DNA of 64,000 nt from CAZMGV01 sp964565925 (GTDB taxonomy: Bacteria > JAGRBM01 > JAHCIT01). Of this stretch, positions 1 to 7,638 are shown one piece after another. The position numbers and the translations under genes were made by a program. The stretch covers positions 102,429 to 166,428 of the forward strand of contig CAZMGV010000009.1 in the NCBI GenBank assembly GCA_964565925.1, read 5' to 3'. The notes under the pieces were generated by a model, which was not told the DNA's origin, made no database searches, and saw nothing but the letters and a program-made list of their open reading frames with translations. Within the stretch, counting starts at the first letter, position 1, and the number at the start of each line of letters is the position of its first letter.

Positions 1-1
1 G

Positions 2-790
2 TTCTACCGGGCACTGGGACTGGCCGATTCGGTCCGGCCCCGCGTGGTCGAGGCCACCTGGAGCGAGGACCTGGCCGGTTTCCTGACGTCGCAGGCGGTC
101 TCGACGCTGCTGTTTATCGTGATGCTGGTCTGCGCGTATCTGGAGTATCACACGCCGGGGTTCGGCGTGTTCGGGTTCACGGCGATCGTCTGCTTCTCGA
201 TGCTGTTCTTCGGTCACTACCTGACGGGGCTCGCCTCCTACACGGAACTGGTCCTCTTCGTCGCCGGTGCCGTCCTGCTGACAATCGAGATAGTCGCCAT
301 ACCGGGGTTCGGAGTCGTGGGGCTTGCGGGCATTGCGGCGATGATCGCCTCGCTCGTCATGATGCTGGTGGGCAGCGACTTCGCCGTGCCGGACCTGACC
401 GGCGCCATTACGCGGTTCGTCTGGTCGATGGGTATTTCCGTCGCCATCATGGTGGCGCTGGCGCGGTTCCTGCCCAGGCGCGAGATGAAGGCGGGCGGCG
501 TGTTCCTGGCTACGGAGATGCCGTCCAGTGCAGGTTATACGAACCTGAACGCGCGCGAGGCGGGGCTTGTCGGCAAGTCCGGTTCCGCCGCGACGACCCT
601 GCGCCCGTCAGGCCGGGTGAAGATCGACGGGGAAGAATATACGGCCCAGACCGAAGGCGGATTTGTGGATAAGGGGACGCCGGTGACGGTGATCCGCGTG
701 GACGGGACGGCGATTGTCGTGAAAGCGGCCAGTAATGCGGCCATTACTACAGACAGCTCCGGTGATACGACGGGAGGCGCGGCGTCATGA
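2..790 (+). CDS. NfeD-family membrane protein (possible ClpP-class protease), C-terminal part
   Basis: The reading frame is open from the left edge, so this is the 3' end of a longer gene. The visible part has four or five hydrophobic segments with the NfeD signature of turns around 'HTPGFGVFGF' and 'AIPGFGVVGL', then a soluble C-terminal domain of about 80 residues that looks like the OB-fold NfeD domain ('GLVGKSGSAATTLRPSGRVKIDGEEY'). Long NfeD proteins carry an N-terminal SppA/ClpP-like serine protease domain, which here would lie outside the window. The stop overlaps the next start (ATGA), so it is translationally coupled to a second NfeD protein and then floA, the usual NfeD-flotillin arrangement. 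Confidence 0.85.
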   Translation, partial: FYRALGLADSVRPRVVEATWSEDLAGFLTSQAVSTLLFIVMLVCAYLEYHTPGFGVFGFTAIVCFSMLFFGHYLTGLASYTELVLFVAGAVLLTIEIVAIPGFGVVGLAGIAAMIASLVMMLVGSDFAVPDLTGAITRFVWSMGISVAIMVALARFLPRREMKAGGVFLATEMPSSAGYTNLNAREAGLVGKSGSAATTLRPSGRVKIDGEEYTAQTEGGFVDKGTPVTVIRVDGTAIVVKAASNAAITTDSSGDTTGGAAS

Positions 791-1272
791 CACTGCCCGA
801 AGGGTTCACCACCGTCGTCGGACTGATCGCCGCCGGTATCCTGCTGCTCGGGCTGGAACTGTTCCTGCCGGGGGCGGTGATCGGGATCATGGGCGCCTCG
901 ATGCTGATCGCCGGCTGCTACTACGCCTTTCACCTGCCGGTGGATAACCCGGACCTGTGGGGGTTCGGCGCGGTGGCCGTCAGTGCCGCCTCCGCCTCCA
1001 TCGTCGCCATCCTGTTTATCCGCAGCAAATACGCAAAGCGGCTGGTGCTCAGGACCGAAAGCTCGTCGACGCTTTCCACGCCTGAAGGGGCGGCGCTCGC
1101 CGGACTCGAAGGTGTCGCGCAGACGGACCTGCGGCCCTCAGGCATGGCCGAAATTTCGGGCCGCCGGGTGGATGTGGTCGCCGACTGCGCGTTCATCCAC
1201 AAAGGCAGCCGTATCCGTGTCCGGAAAGTCGAAGGGTCCCGGGTCCTTGTGGAACCGGTGGATCAGCAATAA
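787..1272 (+). CDS. Short NfeD-like protein
   Basis: A 161-residue protein with two hydrophobic segments in the first 70 residues, followed by a small beta-rich domain ending in 'GSRIRVRKVEGSRVLVEP', typical of the NfeD C-terminal OB-fold. It starts inside the stop of the long NfeD gene (ATGA overlap) and lies 46 bp before floA. Short NfeD proteins are known partners of flotillins in membrane microdomains. A paired long and short NfeD is common. The partnership is inferred from family and context. Confidence 0.85.
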   Translation: MTLPEGFTTVVGLIAAGILLLGLELFLPGAVIGIMGASMLIAGCYYAFHLPVDNPDLWGFGAVAVSAASASIVAILFIRSKYAKRLVLRTESSSTLSTPEGAALAGLEGVAQTDLRPSGMAEISGRRVDVVADCAFIHKGSRIRVRKVEGSRVLVEPVDQQ

Positions 1273-1318
1273 GGTTTACGAACAGCGCGGCTCCCCTTGA
1301 AGCCGCCGGAGGGTTGTC

Positions 1319-2311
1319 ATGGATTTCTTCCAGCTCGGTGTGCCGGTGATTCTGCTCGGGATCATTCTCTTCTTCGTGATCCTGTATTTCGTGCCGCTGG
1401 GGCTCTACATCTCGGCGCTTTTCTCGAATGCGCACGTCAGCATCGGAACCTTGATCGGGATGCGCCTGCGGCGTGTGCCACCCGGGCCCATTGTCTCGGC
1501 GCGCATCAGCGCCGTGAAGGCGGGGATCCCGGTCTCCATCGACAAGCTCGAATCGCACTATCTCGCGGGCGGCAACGTCCCGCACGTGGTGGTGGCGCTC
1601 ATCAGCGCCGACAAGGCGGGCATGAACCTGACGTTCGAGAAGGCGGCGGCGATCGATCTTGCGGGCCGCGACGTGCTCGAAGCGGTAAAAAACTCGGTCA
1701 ACCCCAAGGTGATCACCACACCGCTCGTGGCGGCGGTTGCCAAGGACGGCATTCAGCTGAAGGCGATCAGCCGGGTGACGGTGCGCACGAACATCGACAA
1801 GCTCGTGGGCGGCGCCGGTGAAGAGACGATCATCGCCCGCGTCGGCGAAGGCATCGTCACGACCATCGGCTCGTCGGCGAGCCACAAGACCGTGCTCGAG
1901 AATCCGGACCTGATTTCCAAGACCGTGCTGTCGAAGGGCCTGGACGCAGGCACGGCGTTCGAGATTCTTTCTATCGACATCGCCGACGTGGACGTGGGCG
2001 AGAACATCGGCGCGCAGCTGCAGACGGCGCAGGCCGAAGCGGACAAGAAGGTCGCGCAGGCGCAGGCGGAAGGCCGCCGCGCCATGGCTATCGCGCACGA
2101 ACAGGAGAACCGCGCCAAGGCGGAAGAGATGCGGGCCAAGCTGATCGAGGCCGAGGCGCAGATTCCGATGGCGATCGCGGAGGCGTTCCGGTCCGGCCGT
2201 CTCGGCGTCATGGACTACTACAACCTGAAGAACGTGCAGGCCGATACGGAGATGCGGGCGTCGATTGGTGCGCAGACGAAGCCGTCTAACGAACGGGACC
2301 CCAACGGCTGA
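1319..2311 (+). CDS. floA: Flotillin-like protein FloA
   Basis: A 330-residue protein of the FloA (UPF0365/YqfA) family. It has one N-terminal membrane hairpin (residues 5-35), an SPFH-like region, and an Ala/Glu-rich coiled coil at about 235-290 ('AQAEADKKVAQAQAEG') used for oligomerisation. Length and order match the family almost exactly. FloA scaffolds lipid-raft-like membrane domains. A good ribosome site (GGAGGG) precedes the ATG. It is the third gene of the NfeD-NfeD-FloA operon. Confidence 0.95.
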   Translation: MDFFQLGVPVILLGIILFFVILYFVPLGLYISALFSNAHVSIGTLIGMRLRRVPPGPIVSARISAVKAGIPVSIDKLESHYLAGGNVPHVVVALISADKAGMNLTFEKAAAIDLAGRDVLEAVKNSVNPKVITTPLVAAVAKDGIQLKAISRVTVRTNIDKLVGGAGEETIIARVGEGIVTTIGSSASHKTVLENPDLISKTVLSKGLDAGTAFEILSIDIADVDVGENIGAQLQTAQAEADKKVAQAQAEGRRAMAIAHEQENRAKAEEMRAKLIEAEAQIPMAIAEAFRSGRLGVMDYYNLKNVQADTEMRASIGAQTKPSNERDPNG

Positions 2312-2337
2312 CGGAGATTTCCACAGCGGGTGACTGA

Positions 2338-3171
2338 ATGAACTACTGGAAGGCCGGGTTCGACGATTTCGGGGCGCTGATCTTCGCCGCGTATATCCTC
2401 ATCTCTGTCTACCAGGCGCTCACCAAGAAGCCGAAGGACGACGAAGAAGAGGGCGGCGACGAGGACGGGACGGAGAAACCCACTCCGTTCAAATGGGATG
2501 AAAGCATCGGCTACGACGCGCAGGGAAATCCGGTAAAGAAGCCGCCGTCTCGGATACCTCCGCCGGGAGCGAAACCACCCGAACCGAGAGGATCAACCAG
2601 CTACGAACCTCATACGCCTGATGACGGGTATCCAATTCCCAAAGATTCCCCGGCTCGTAACGACCCTTACGGAGTTCTGACAGGAAAAAAGCAACCTGCA
2701 CCGCGTCCGGTTCCTGCGCCTCAGCCCCGGGCACAGACCCGGCCGGTTCCACCACTCCGGCCCGATCCCAGCCGCGGACTTCCGGATGCGAAGCGTTCCG
2801 AGGGCGAGATCACCCGGGCGAAGCGCGATACCGAACATACGCCGGTCAGGACCGACACGCGGCCCACCGACAGCGAGCACAAGGTCCGCCAGCGCCAGCC
2901 GGAGGTCGCCCGTTCCGAATGGAAAGACGTGTTCGCCGAGAGGGGCTCCACCGGGGCCGTTGACCGGGCCAGTGCCGCCCGGCGGGTTGCGGCCGCACTC
3001 AGGAAGGCTGCTCCCGCCGACCGGTCAGGAGAACGGTCCGGCGCAGATGTTCATCCCGGTGCAGAACTGGTCCGTCTGCTGAAGAACCCGCGCACGGTTT
3101 CGGCGGCTATTCTGGCCGCCGAAGTGCTGGGGCCGCCGGTCTCCAGACGGCATGGCCGCCGGTTCCGTTAA
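2338..3171 (+). CDS. Membrane-anchored proline-rich protein in the flotillin operon
   Basis: A 277-residue protein with one membrane segment (about residues 10-28), then an acidic stretch (DDEEEGGDEDG), a long Pro/Arg-rich and probably disordered linker, and a short C-terminal block ('LVRLLKNPRTVSAAILAAEVL') that looks helical and more conserved. It begins 26 bp after floA on the same strand, so it probably belongs to that operon. The layout (anchor, flexible arm, terminal helix) would suit a scaffold-associated adaptor, but that is inference. No enzyme motif is visible. Confidence 0.7.
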   Translation: MNYWKAGFDDFGALIFAAYILISVYQALTKKPKDDEEEGGDEDGTEKPTPFKWDESIGYDAQGNPVKKPPSRIPPPGAKPPEPRGSTSYEPHTPDDGYPIPKDSPARNDPYGVLTGKKQPAPRPVPAPQPRAQTRPVPPLRPDPSRGLPDAKRSEGEITRAKRDTEHTPVRTDTRPTDSEHKVRQRQPEVARSEWKDVFAERGSTGAVDRASAARRVAAALRKAAPADRSGERSGADVHPGAELVRLLKNPRTVSAAILAAEVLGPPVSRRHGRRFR

Positions 3172-3212
3172 GCCGCGAGTAACTCTCTGCCAGTAAGTCT
3201 CTGTAAGGCAGG

Positions 3213-3331
3213 GTGAGGCGCGGGGGAGGGGGTTCCCGAACCCGTACCCCGAAACTGCTGCAGCGGCACTGACTCGGTGCAACCCAGGCAATAAGGGGTA
3301 GGGTTCGGGAACCCCCTCCCCCGCGCCTCAC
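3213..3331. repeat. Large inverted repeat (31-bp perfect arms)
   Basis: Positions 3213-3243 and 3301-3331 are perfect reverse complements of each other. The match extends inward by about seven bases with one unpaired base. The loop is about 45 bp. The arms are extremely G-rich on one strand (runs of five G). It lies between convergent-free, co-directional genes and could act as a strong transcription terminator for the flotillin operon, or be a palindromic REP/MITE-like unit. No open frame of note lies inside. Confidence 0.85.
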
Positions 3332-3401
3332 AGATCAGCTAGAGAATTGAGCAGAGAAACAGTCCCGCAGGCGCACGCCGCGCGGCCGAACGGAGATACC
3401 C

Positions 3402-4532
3402 ATGCCGGAATTTGTGAGCTGGAAAAGCGAGACCAACCTTCAGCCGATCCAGAACTTCAAGGGGGCCCGCGACTCGTCGGTCCCAAGCACCCGCCTCGAA
3501 GAGGTTCGCACCCGCGCCCGAAAGTTCCGCGAGGAGATGCTCTCCGGCGGGCAGGTGCTGTTCTACAAGACCTGCGAACTGGTCCGCGTGCCGTATCCCG
3601 TCCGGTACGCCTTCACCAACGTCTACACCCAGTCGATGCTCCAGACGCCGGTGATTCATATCGTGAACCGGCTATTCGTTGTCCAGTTCAAGTCGGCTGC
3701 CGGCGTGAAGACGCTGCTGTTCAGCCCGAGCGACGTGATGGCGAACGCCGAGACGCGGTTCTTCAAGCGGCTGGGCGGCGGCGAGATCGCCCGCATGGAA
3801 GGCAAGATCGGCGAAAAGTCGCCGGCGGGGTTCTTCAAGACGGGACTCCAGAAGGTCGTCGCGCCGCAGTCGCTGACCGTGGACCAGTGGGTGGCGAAGC
3901 TCGGCATCCGGCCCGAAAAAATTGACTACATCGCCTACGACCATCTACACACGCAGGACGTGCGCAACTGGCTGGGTTCGGACGGAAAGCCCGGTCTCTT
4001 CCCGAACGCGAAGCTGCTCATTCAGCGTGAGGAGTGGGATTCGGCGCAGGGGCTCGTGGCCCCGCAGCAGGACTGGTACTGTCCCAACGGCACGAAGGGG
4101 CTCGACCCATCGAAAGTCGTGATGCTTGATTCGGACGTGCGGCTCGGAGAGGGCCTGGCGCTCGTGCGCACGCCCGGCCACACGATGGGCAACCACTCGC
4201 TGGTCGCACACACGCCCGAAGGGGTGATGGTCTCCAGCGAAAACGGTGTGGGTGCCGACGCCTACGCGCCGGAACATTCGAAGATCAACGCTGTTCGCAA
4301 ATACGCCAGAAACACCAAAATGGAAGTGGTGCTGAACGGCAACACGCAGGAAAGCGGCCTCGAGCAGTACATCTCCATGGTGGCCGAGAAGGAGATCGCG
4401 GGGCCGTCGAAGCGCAATCCGGAGTTCCCCAACACGGTTCCGTCGTCGGAGTTCAGCTCCTACTGGCTGTTCCCGGGCATCAAGCCCAGTTTCACGTTCG
4501 GCGATCTGGAGTTCGGCAAGCTCCAGAGCTGA
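3402..4532 (+). CDS. Metallo-beta-lactamase-fold hydrolase
   Basis: A 376-residue protein. The metal-binding motif appears as 'DHLHTQDVR' (about residues 185-193), an atypical H-x-H-x-x-D relative of HxHxDH, followed by 'TPGHTMGNHSL' at about 258-268, which supplies the next histidine typical of MBL hydrolases. An N-terminal extension of about 100 residues precedes the MBL core. There is no signal peptide. The substrate cannot be told from sequence. It is transcribed alone after the inverted repeat. Confidence 0.75.
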   Translation: MPEFVSWKSETNLQPIQNFKGARDSSVPSTRLEEVRTRARKFREEMLSGGQVLFYKTCELVRVPYPVRYAFTNVYTQSMLQTPVIHIVNRLFVVQFKSAAGVKTLLFSPSDVMANAETRFFKRLGGGEIARMEGKIGEKSPAGFFKTGLQKVVAPQSLTVDQWVAKLGIRPEKIDYIAYDHLHTQDVRNWLGSDGKPGLFPNAKLLIQREEWDSAQGLVAPQQDWYCPNGTKGLDPSKVVMLDSDVRLGEGLALVRTPGHTMGNHSLVAHTPEGVMVSSENGVGADAYAPEHSKINAVRKYARNTKMEVVLNGNTQESGLEQYISMVAEKEIAGPSKRNPEFPNTVPSSEFSSYWLFPGIKPSFTFGDLEFGKLQS

Positions 4533-4551
4533 GTTTCCGTTAATTCGAAAG

Positions 4552-5454
4552 TCAGAGTGCTTTCAGCCAGTCCACGGACGGCGCGAAGAAGTTCGCCCCG
4601 GTGACGGGCTTCGAGAACTCCATCAGCCGGTCATGTTTGCCGTCGCCGCTCGTCCCCATCATGCGGGCAAGCATTTTGTGCGGGATCGACGGAGTCTTCG
4701 AATAGGCGACAAAAAAGAGCCCCGCTTCGGTGGTCGTTCCGTAGGGGAAACTGTGCCGAAGGATCTGGAGCTCGGCTCCGTTCTCCTCGATCACGACGCG
4801 ATCCACATGTGACTGGCTGGTCAGGGGGTCGAGCTGGACGCTTTTCGCCTTGGTCCGGCCGATTATCCGTTCCTGCATCTTGACAGACTGACGGTTCCAG
4901 CCGGCGAGATCGTGAATATAGCGCTGCGTATAGACGTAGCTTCCGCCGGCGAAATCGGGGTCTTCGCCGCTCACCAGTGCAGCCGAAGCGCGTTCCCGCC
5001 CTGAGGGGTTCTCTGTTCCGTCGATGAAACCCGTGAGATCCCGGGAGTCCAGATGACAGAACCCGTGCACTTCGGTGGTGACCGTGGCGCGTGGGCCCAG
5101 TCCGGCGACGATCTCGCTGGCAAGGCGGAAGTTCAGGTCATGGCGTTTCGAGGTGAGGTGAATAAAAAGATCGCCGTGAGTGGCCGGTGCGGTAAACCGG
5201 CCGGAGCGGATGGCCTTGAAGGGCGCCAGTTCCTTCGGCATTGGCCCAAGGCCCGCCTTCTTCCAGAACCCGTGTCCGATGGCGACCGACGAGCCGAGCT
5301 TTGCGGATTTCTCAAGGGCGTCCGGTTTAAGCAGCCGTGCAGCGGTCTCGCTGACGGCGTTCTTCCCGTCGCTGGACGGTTTCTTCACGTTCAGGACCAG
5401 AAACAGCGCGAACGGACCGGGGGACGGAAGAACGACGGACTGGGGTTTGGACAT
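4552..5454 (-). CDS. Dyp-type haem peroxidase
   Basis: About 300 residues, the usual size for a YfeX-like Dyp peroxidase. The diagnostic GxxDG motif is present as 'GFIDGTENPSG' near residue 143, with the distal Asp. Further family blocks are 'GGSYVYTQRYIHDL' and 'SFPYGTTTEAGLFFVAYSKTP'. An upstream in-frame TTG would add seven residues, but the ATG at 5454 has a good ribosome site (GGAGA), so it is preferred. There is no signal peptide, so it is probably cytoplasmic. It lies next to the rubrerythrin group, in keeping with peroxide defence. Confidence 0.9.
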   Translation of the reverse strand: MSKPQSVVLPSPGPFALFLVLNVKKPSSDGKNAVSETAARLLKPDALEKSAKLGSSVAIGHGFWKKAGLGPMPKELAPFKAIRSGRFTAPATHGDLFIHLTSKRHDLNFRLASEIVAGLGPRATVTTEVHGFCHLDSRDLTGFIDGTENPSGRERASAALVSGEDPDFAGGSYVYTQRYIHDLAGWNRQSVKMQERIIGRTKAKSVQLDPLTSQSHVDRVVIEENGAELQILRHSFPYGTTTEAGLFFVAYSKTPSIPHKMLARMMGTSGDGKHDRLMEFSKPVTGANFFAPSVDWLKAL

Positions 5455-5588
5455 GGTTTTCTCCGTACAGGCCAACTGGGTTTCACTTTATTCTTTCGTA
5501 CCGGGAGAAAAGATGACAACCGTCATCCGTACAGACGGACCCCTTCCTGCCGCCTGGATACCGGGAGACAGGAAGGGGCGGGCGTAAT

Positions 5589-5750
5589 TCAGCCTTTGAC
5601 CGGCTCGAAGTCCGACTTGCTGACGCCGCACTGCGGGCAGACCCAGTCGTCCGGGATCTTTTCGAACGGCGTGCCGGGCGCGATGCCGGAGTCGGGATCA
5701 CCCGCGGCCGGATCGTAGATGTATCCGCAGACGATACATTCGTACTTCAT
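5589..5750 (-). CDS. Rubredoxin
   Basis: A 53-residue protein. It starts MKYECIVCGYIYD and has the two iron-binding pairs CxxCGY (residues 5-8) and CPxCG (38-41), with the typical 'IPDDWVCPQCG' block. It is a small electron carrier with one Fe(SCys)4 centre. Its start overlaps the stop of the rubrerythrin gene (ATGA), so the two are coupled. This fits a role as electron donor to that rubrerythrin, which lacks its own rubredoxin domain. Confidence 0.96.
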   Translation of the reverse strand: MKYECIVCGYIYDPAAGDPDSGIAPGTPFEKIPDDWVCPQCGVSKSDFEPVKG

Positions 5751-6223
5751 CTGGCACCTCCCTGGACGCCTTCCAGGGCGGCCTTGTACCGGGCCGCGTG
5801 ACGGGCCTCGACCTTGGTGAGCGCGCCGAATCGCTTTTCGGCCTTGGCGAGCGCGTCCTTGAACATGGCCGCGTGATCGGCGGACTCGGTCTTCTGTCCG
5901 GCGAACTCGGCGGCTGCCGCCTGGTCCTTTTCGGCATGGGCGGTCTTCTCGAACTCCGGGTACATGTGGTTGGTCTCGTACAGTTCGCCCTCCATGGCGA
6001 TCCGGAGGATGTCCGCGACGGAGAGTTTCTCCGGCGGGTAGATCAGCTCCAGATGGCCGAAGGCGTGGTGGGTCTCCTGCGCGGCGGTGTCTTCGAACAG
6101 CTTCGCCACCTCTTCATTGCCTTTCTCGCGGGCGAGTCTGGCGAAGTAGAGGTATTTCCGGTTCGCCATCGATTCACCGGCGAAGGCGGCTTCGAGGTTT
6201 TTAGGGGTCTGTTGCTGGGTCAT
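5747..6223 (-). CDS. Rubrerythrin lacking the rubredoxin domain
   Basis: A 158-residue ferritin-like protein with the paired diiron ligands: 'EAAFAGESMANRKY' (helix 1), 'ETHHAFGH' (ExxH), 'EGELYETNHMYPEFEKTA' (third Glu pair) and 'ESADHAAMF'. Classical rubrerythrins are about 190 residues with a C-terminal rubredoxin domain. Here that domain is missing and a free rubredoxin is encoded immediately downstream. The role is NADH-linked reduction of H2O2. A TAGAC-N3-GTCTA palindrome lies 32 bp upstream of the start and matches the one before the Fur-type regulator. Confidence 0.95.
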   Translation of the reverse strand: MTQQQTPKNLEAAFAGESMANRKYLYFARLAREKGNEEVAKLFEDTAAQETHHAFGHLELIYPPEKLSVADILRIAMEGELYETNHMYPEFEKTAHAEKDQAAAAEFAGQKTESADHAAMFKDALAKAEKRFGALTKVEARHAARYKAALEGVQGGAR

Positions 6224-6254
6224 GGGCTTCTCCTTCTTTATATGGCTACTAAAA

Positions 6255-6269
6255 CTAGACTTTGTCTAA
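6255..6269. promoter_or_regulatory. Fur/PerR-type operator upstream of rubrerythrin
   Basis: The dyad TAGAC-TTT-GTCTA sits 32-46 bp upstream of the rubrerythrin ATG. The same half-sites at the same spacing occur in front of the adjacent Fur-family gene, and the 7-1-7-like spacing is typical of PerR boxes. Binding by that regulator is inferred. Confidence 0.7.
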
Positions 6270-6301
6270 ATACAGGACAAAAAATATATGATCTGCGCCG
6301 C

Positions 6302-6715
6302 TCAGGTGCGCCGGAAGCTTTTCTCCTTGCGGCCGCGCAGCACCACCTGGTACTCACGGATATTGAACCCCTTGAGCGCCGCGACGTTCTTCACCTCAAG
6401 GGCGTTCCAGGGAATGTCGTGAATGGCGCCGCTGGTTTCATCAACGAAGTGGTGGTGCGGCTCGATCATCGGGTCGAACACGACCTTGCCTTCCGACAGG
6501 ATCAGCTCCTTCAGGAGGCCCGCTTCCACGAACAGGTTGAGCGTGTTGTAGACCGTCGCCCGCGAGATCATGGGCAGGTTCTTCTTCGACTCTTCCCACA
6601 CCAGATCGGCGGAGGGGTGCGCGTCCGTCCACAGGACATATTCCGCCACGGCCAGCCGCTGCGCGGAGGGCTGGATGCCGTGCTCTTTCAGTTTATGTCC
6701 GGTTTCGGGCTTCAT
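6302..6715 (-). CDS. Fur-family regulator, PerR-like
   Basis: A 137-residue winged-helix regulator. The DNA-binding helix is 'ISRATVYNTLNLFVEAGLLKEL' and the regulatory metal block is 'PHHHFVDETSGAIHDI'. The CxxC pairs that hold the structural zinc in many Fur/PerR proteins are absent. Together with the rubrerythrin/rubredoxin operon and matching palindromes before both units, this points to a peroxide-responsive repressor that also controls itself. Fur or another metal sensor remains possible. Confidence 0.85.
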   Translation of the reverse strand: MKPETGHKLKEHGIQPSAQRLAVAEYVLWTDAHPSADLVWEESKKNLPMISRATVYNTLNLFVEAGLLKELILSEGKVVFDPMIEPHHHFVDETSGAIHDIPWNALEVKNVAALKGFNIREYQVVLRGRKEKSFRRT

Positions 6716-6722
6716 TCCGAGA

Positions 6723-6737
6723 TTAGACTAAGTCTAA
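6723..6737. promoter_or_regulatory. Fur/PerR-type operator upstream of the regulator gene
   Basis: A perfect 15-bp dyad, ttagactaagtctaa (arms of 7, centre 1), ends 8 bp before the regulator's ATG, where a bound repressor would block initiation. It shares TAGAC-N3-GTCTA with the site before rubrerythrin. Confidence 0.75.
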
Positions 6738-6778
6738 ATCGGGAGAGTGTCAAGGGGAGAGGGGCATCCCGGCACCCC

Positions 6779-7621
6779 TCATCCCACATCCAGCGCGATA
6801 TCGATCTGGCGGGCGGAGTGGGTGAGTGCGCCGACGCTGATGAGGTCGACGCCGGTCAAGGCGATGTCGCCGACGGTGGTGAGGTTCACGCCGCCGGAGG
6901 CCTCGGTGCGGGCGCGGGTGCCGATCATGGAGACCGCTTTTTTCAAGTCAGCGGTGGAAAAGTTATCCAGCAGAATGGAGTCCGCCCCGGCGTCCAGAGC
7001 TTCGGGGATCTGATCGAGGCGGTCCACTTCGCAGGTGATCGTGGCGGTGTGGGGGATCTTGAGGCGCAGACTGCGGATCGCCTCGCGGATGGAACCCGCC
7101 GCCGCGATGTGGTTGTCTTTGAGCAGCGCTGCGTCGAACAGGCCGAACCGGTGATTGACGCCGCCGCCGACCGTCACCGCGTATTTCTCCAGGGACCGGA
7201 GCAGCGGCGTCGTCTTGCGGGTGTCGGTGATCCGGGCCCTGGTGTGTTTCACCTTCTGAACGAAAGCATCGGTGAGTGTCGCAACCCCGGTCATGTGGCG
7301 CAGGAAGTTAAGCGCCGTGCGCTCGGCGGCCAGCACCGCCGCCGCGTGACCGTTTACGTAGGCGAGCTGCGTACCGGCCTCGAAGTGCGAGCCCTCGGGG
7401 ACCATCGTTCCAGACGCGACCGCCGGATCGAGCCGGGTGAACACCCGCAGCGCCACGTTCATCCCGGCGAGCACGCCCGGTTCCCGGGCGACGAACTTGG
7501 CGCTCAGCGTTTGCGACGGGCTGAAGACCGCCTGCGAGGTGATGTCGCCGGCCAGACCCAGGTCTTCGGCAAGCGCCGCGTCGATCAGTGCGTCTATCTG
7601 GCGCCAGTTGAGAAGCTGCAT
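6779..7621 (-). CDS. nadC: Nicotinate-nucleotide pyrophosphorylase (quinolinate phosphoribosyltransferase)
   Basis: About 280 residues, the normal NadC length. It converts quinolinate and PRPP to nicotinate mononucleotide in NAD synthesis. Visible blocks are 'ALAEDLGLAGDITS', 'AERTALNFLRHMTGVAT', 'ITDTRKTTPLLR', 'GGGVNHRFGLFDAALLKDNH' and the C-terminal 'EASGGVNLTTV' and 'ISVGALTHS', covering the substrate and phosphate sites. An upstream ATG at 7642 would overlap the methylase stop. The ATG at 7621 (MQLLNW) fits the family better. It lies downstream of the methylase on the same strand. Confidence 0.95.
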   Translation of the reverse strand: MQLLNWRQIDALIDAALAEDLGLAGDITSQAVFSPSQTLSAKFVAREPGVLAGMNVALRVFTRLDPAVASGTMVPEGSHFEAGTQLAYVNGHAAAVLAAERTALNFLRHMTGVATLTDAFVQKVKHTRARITDTRKTTPLLRSLEKYAVTVGGGVNHRFGLFDAALLKDNHIAAAGSIREAIRSLRLKIPHTATITCEVDRLDQIPEALDAGADSILLDNFSTADLKKAVSMIGTRARTEASGGVNLTTVGDIALTGVDLISVGALTHSARQIDIALDVG

Positions 7622-7638
7622 ATCCACACCCTGATATT

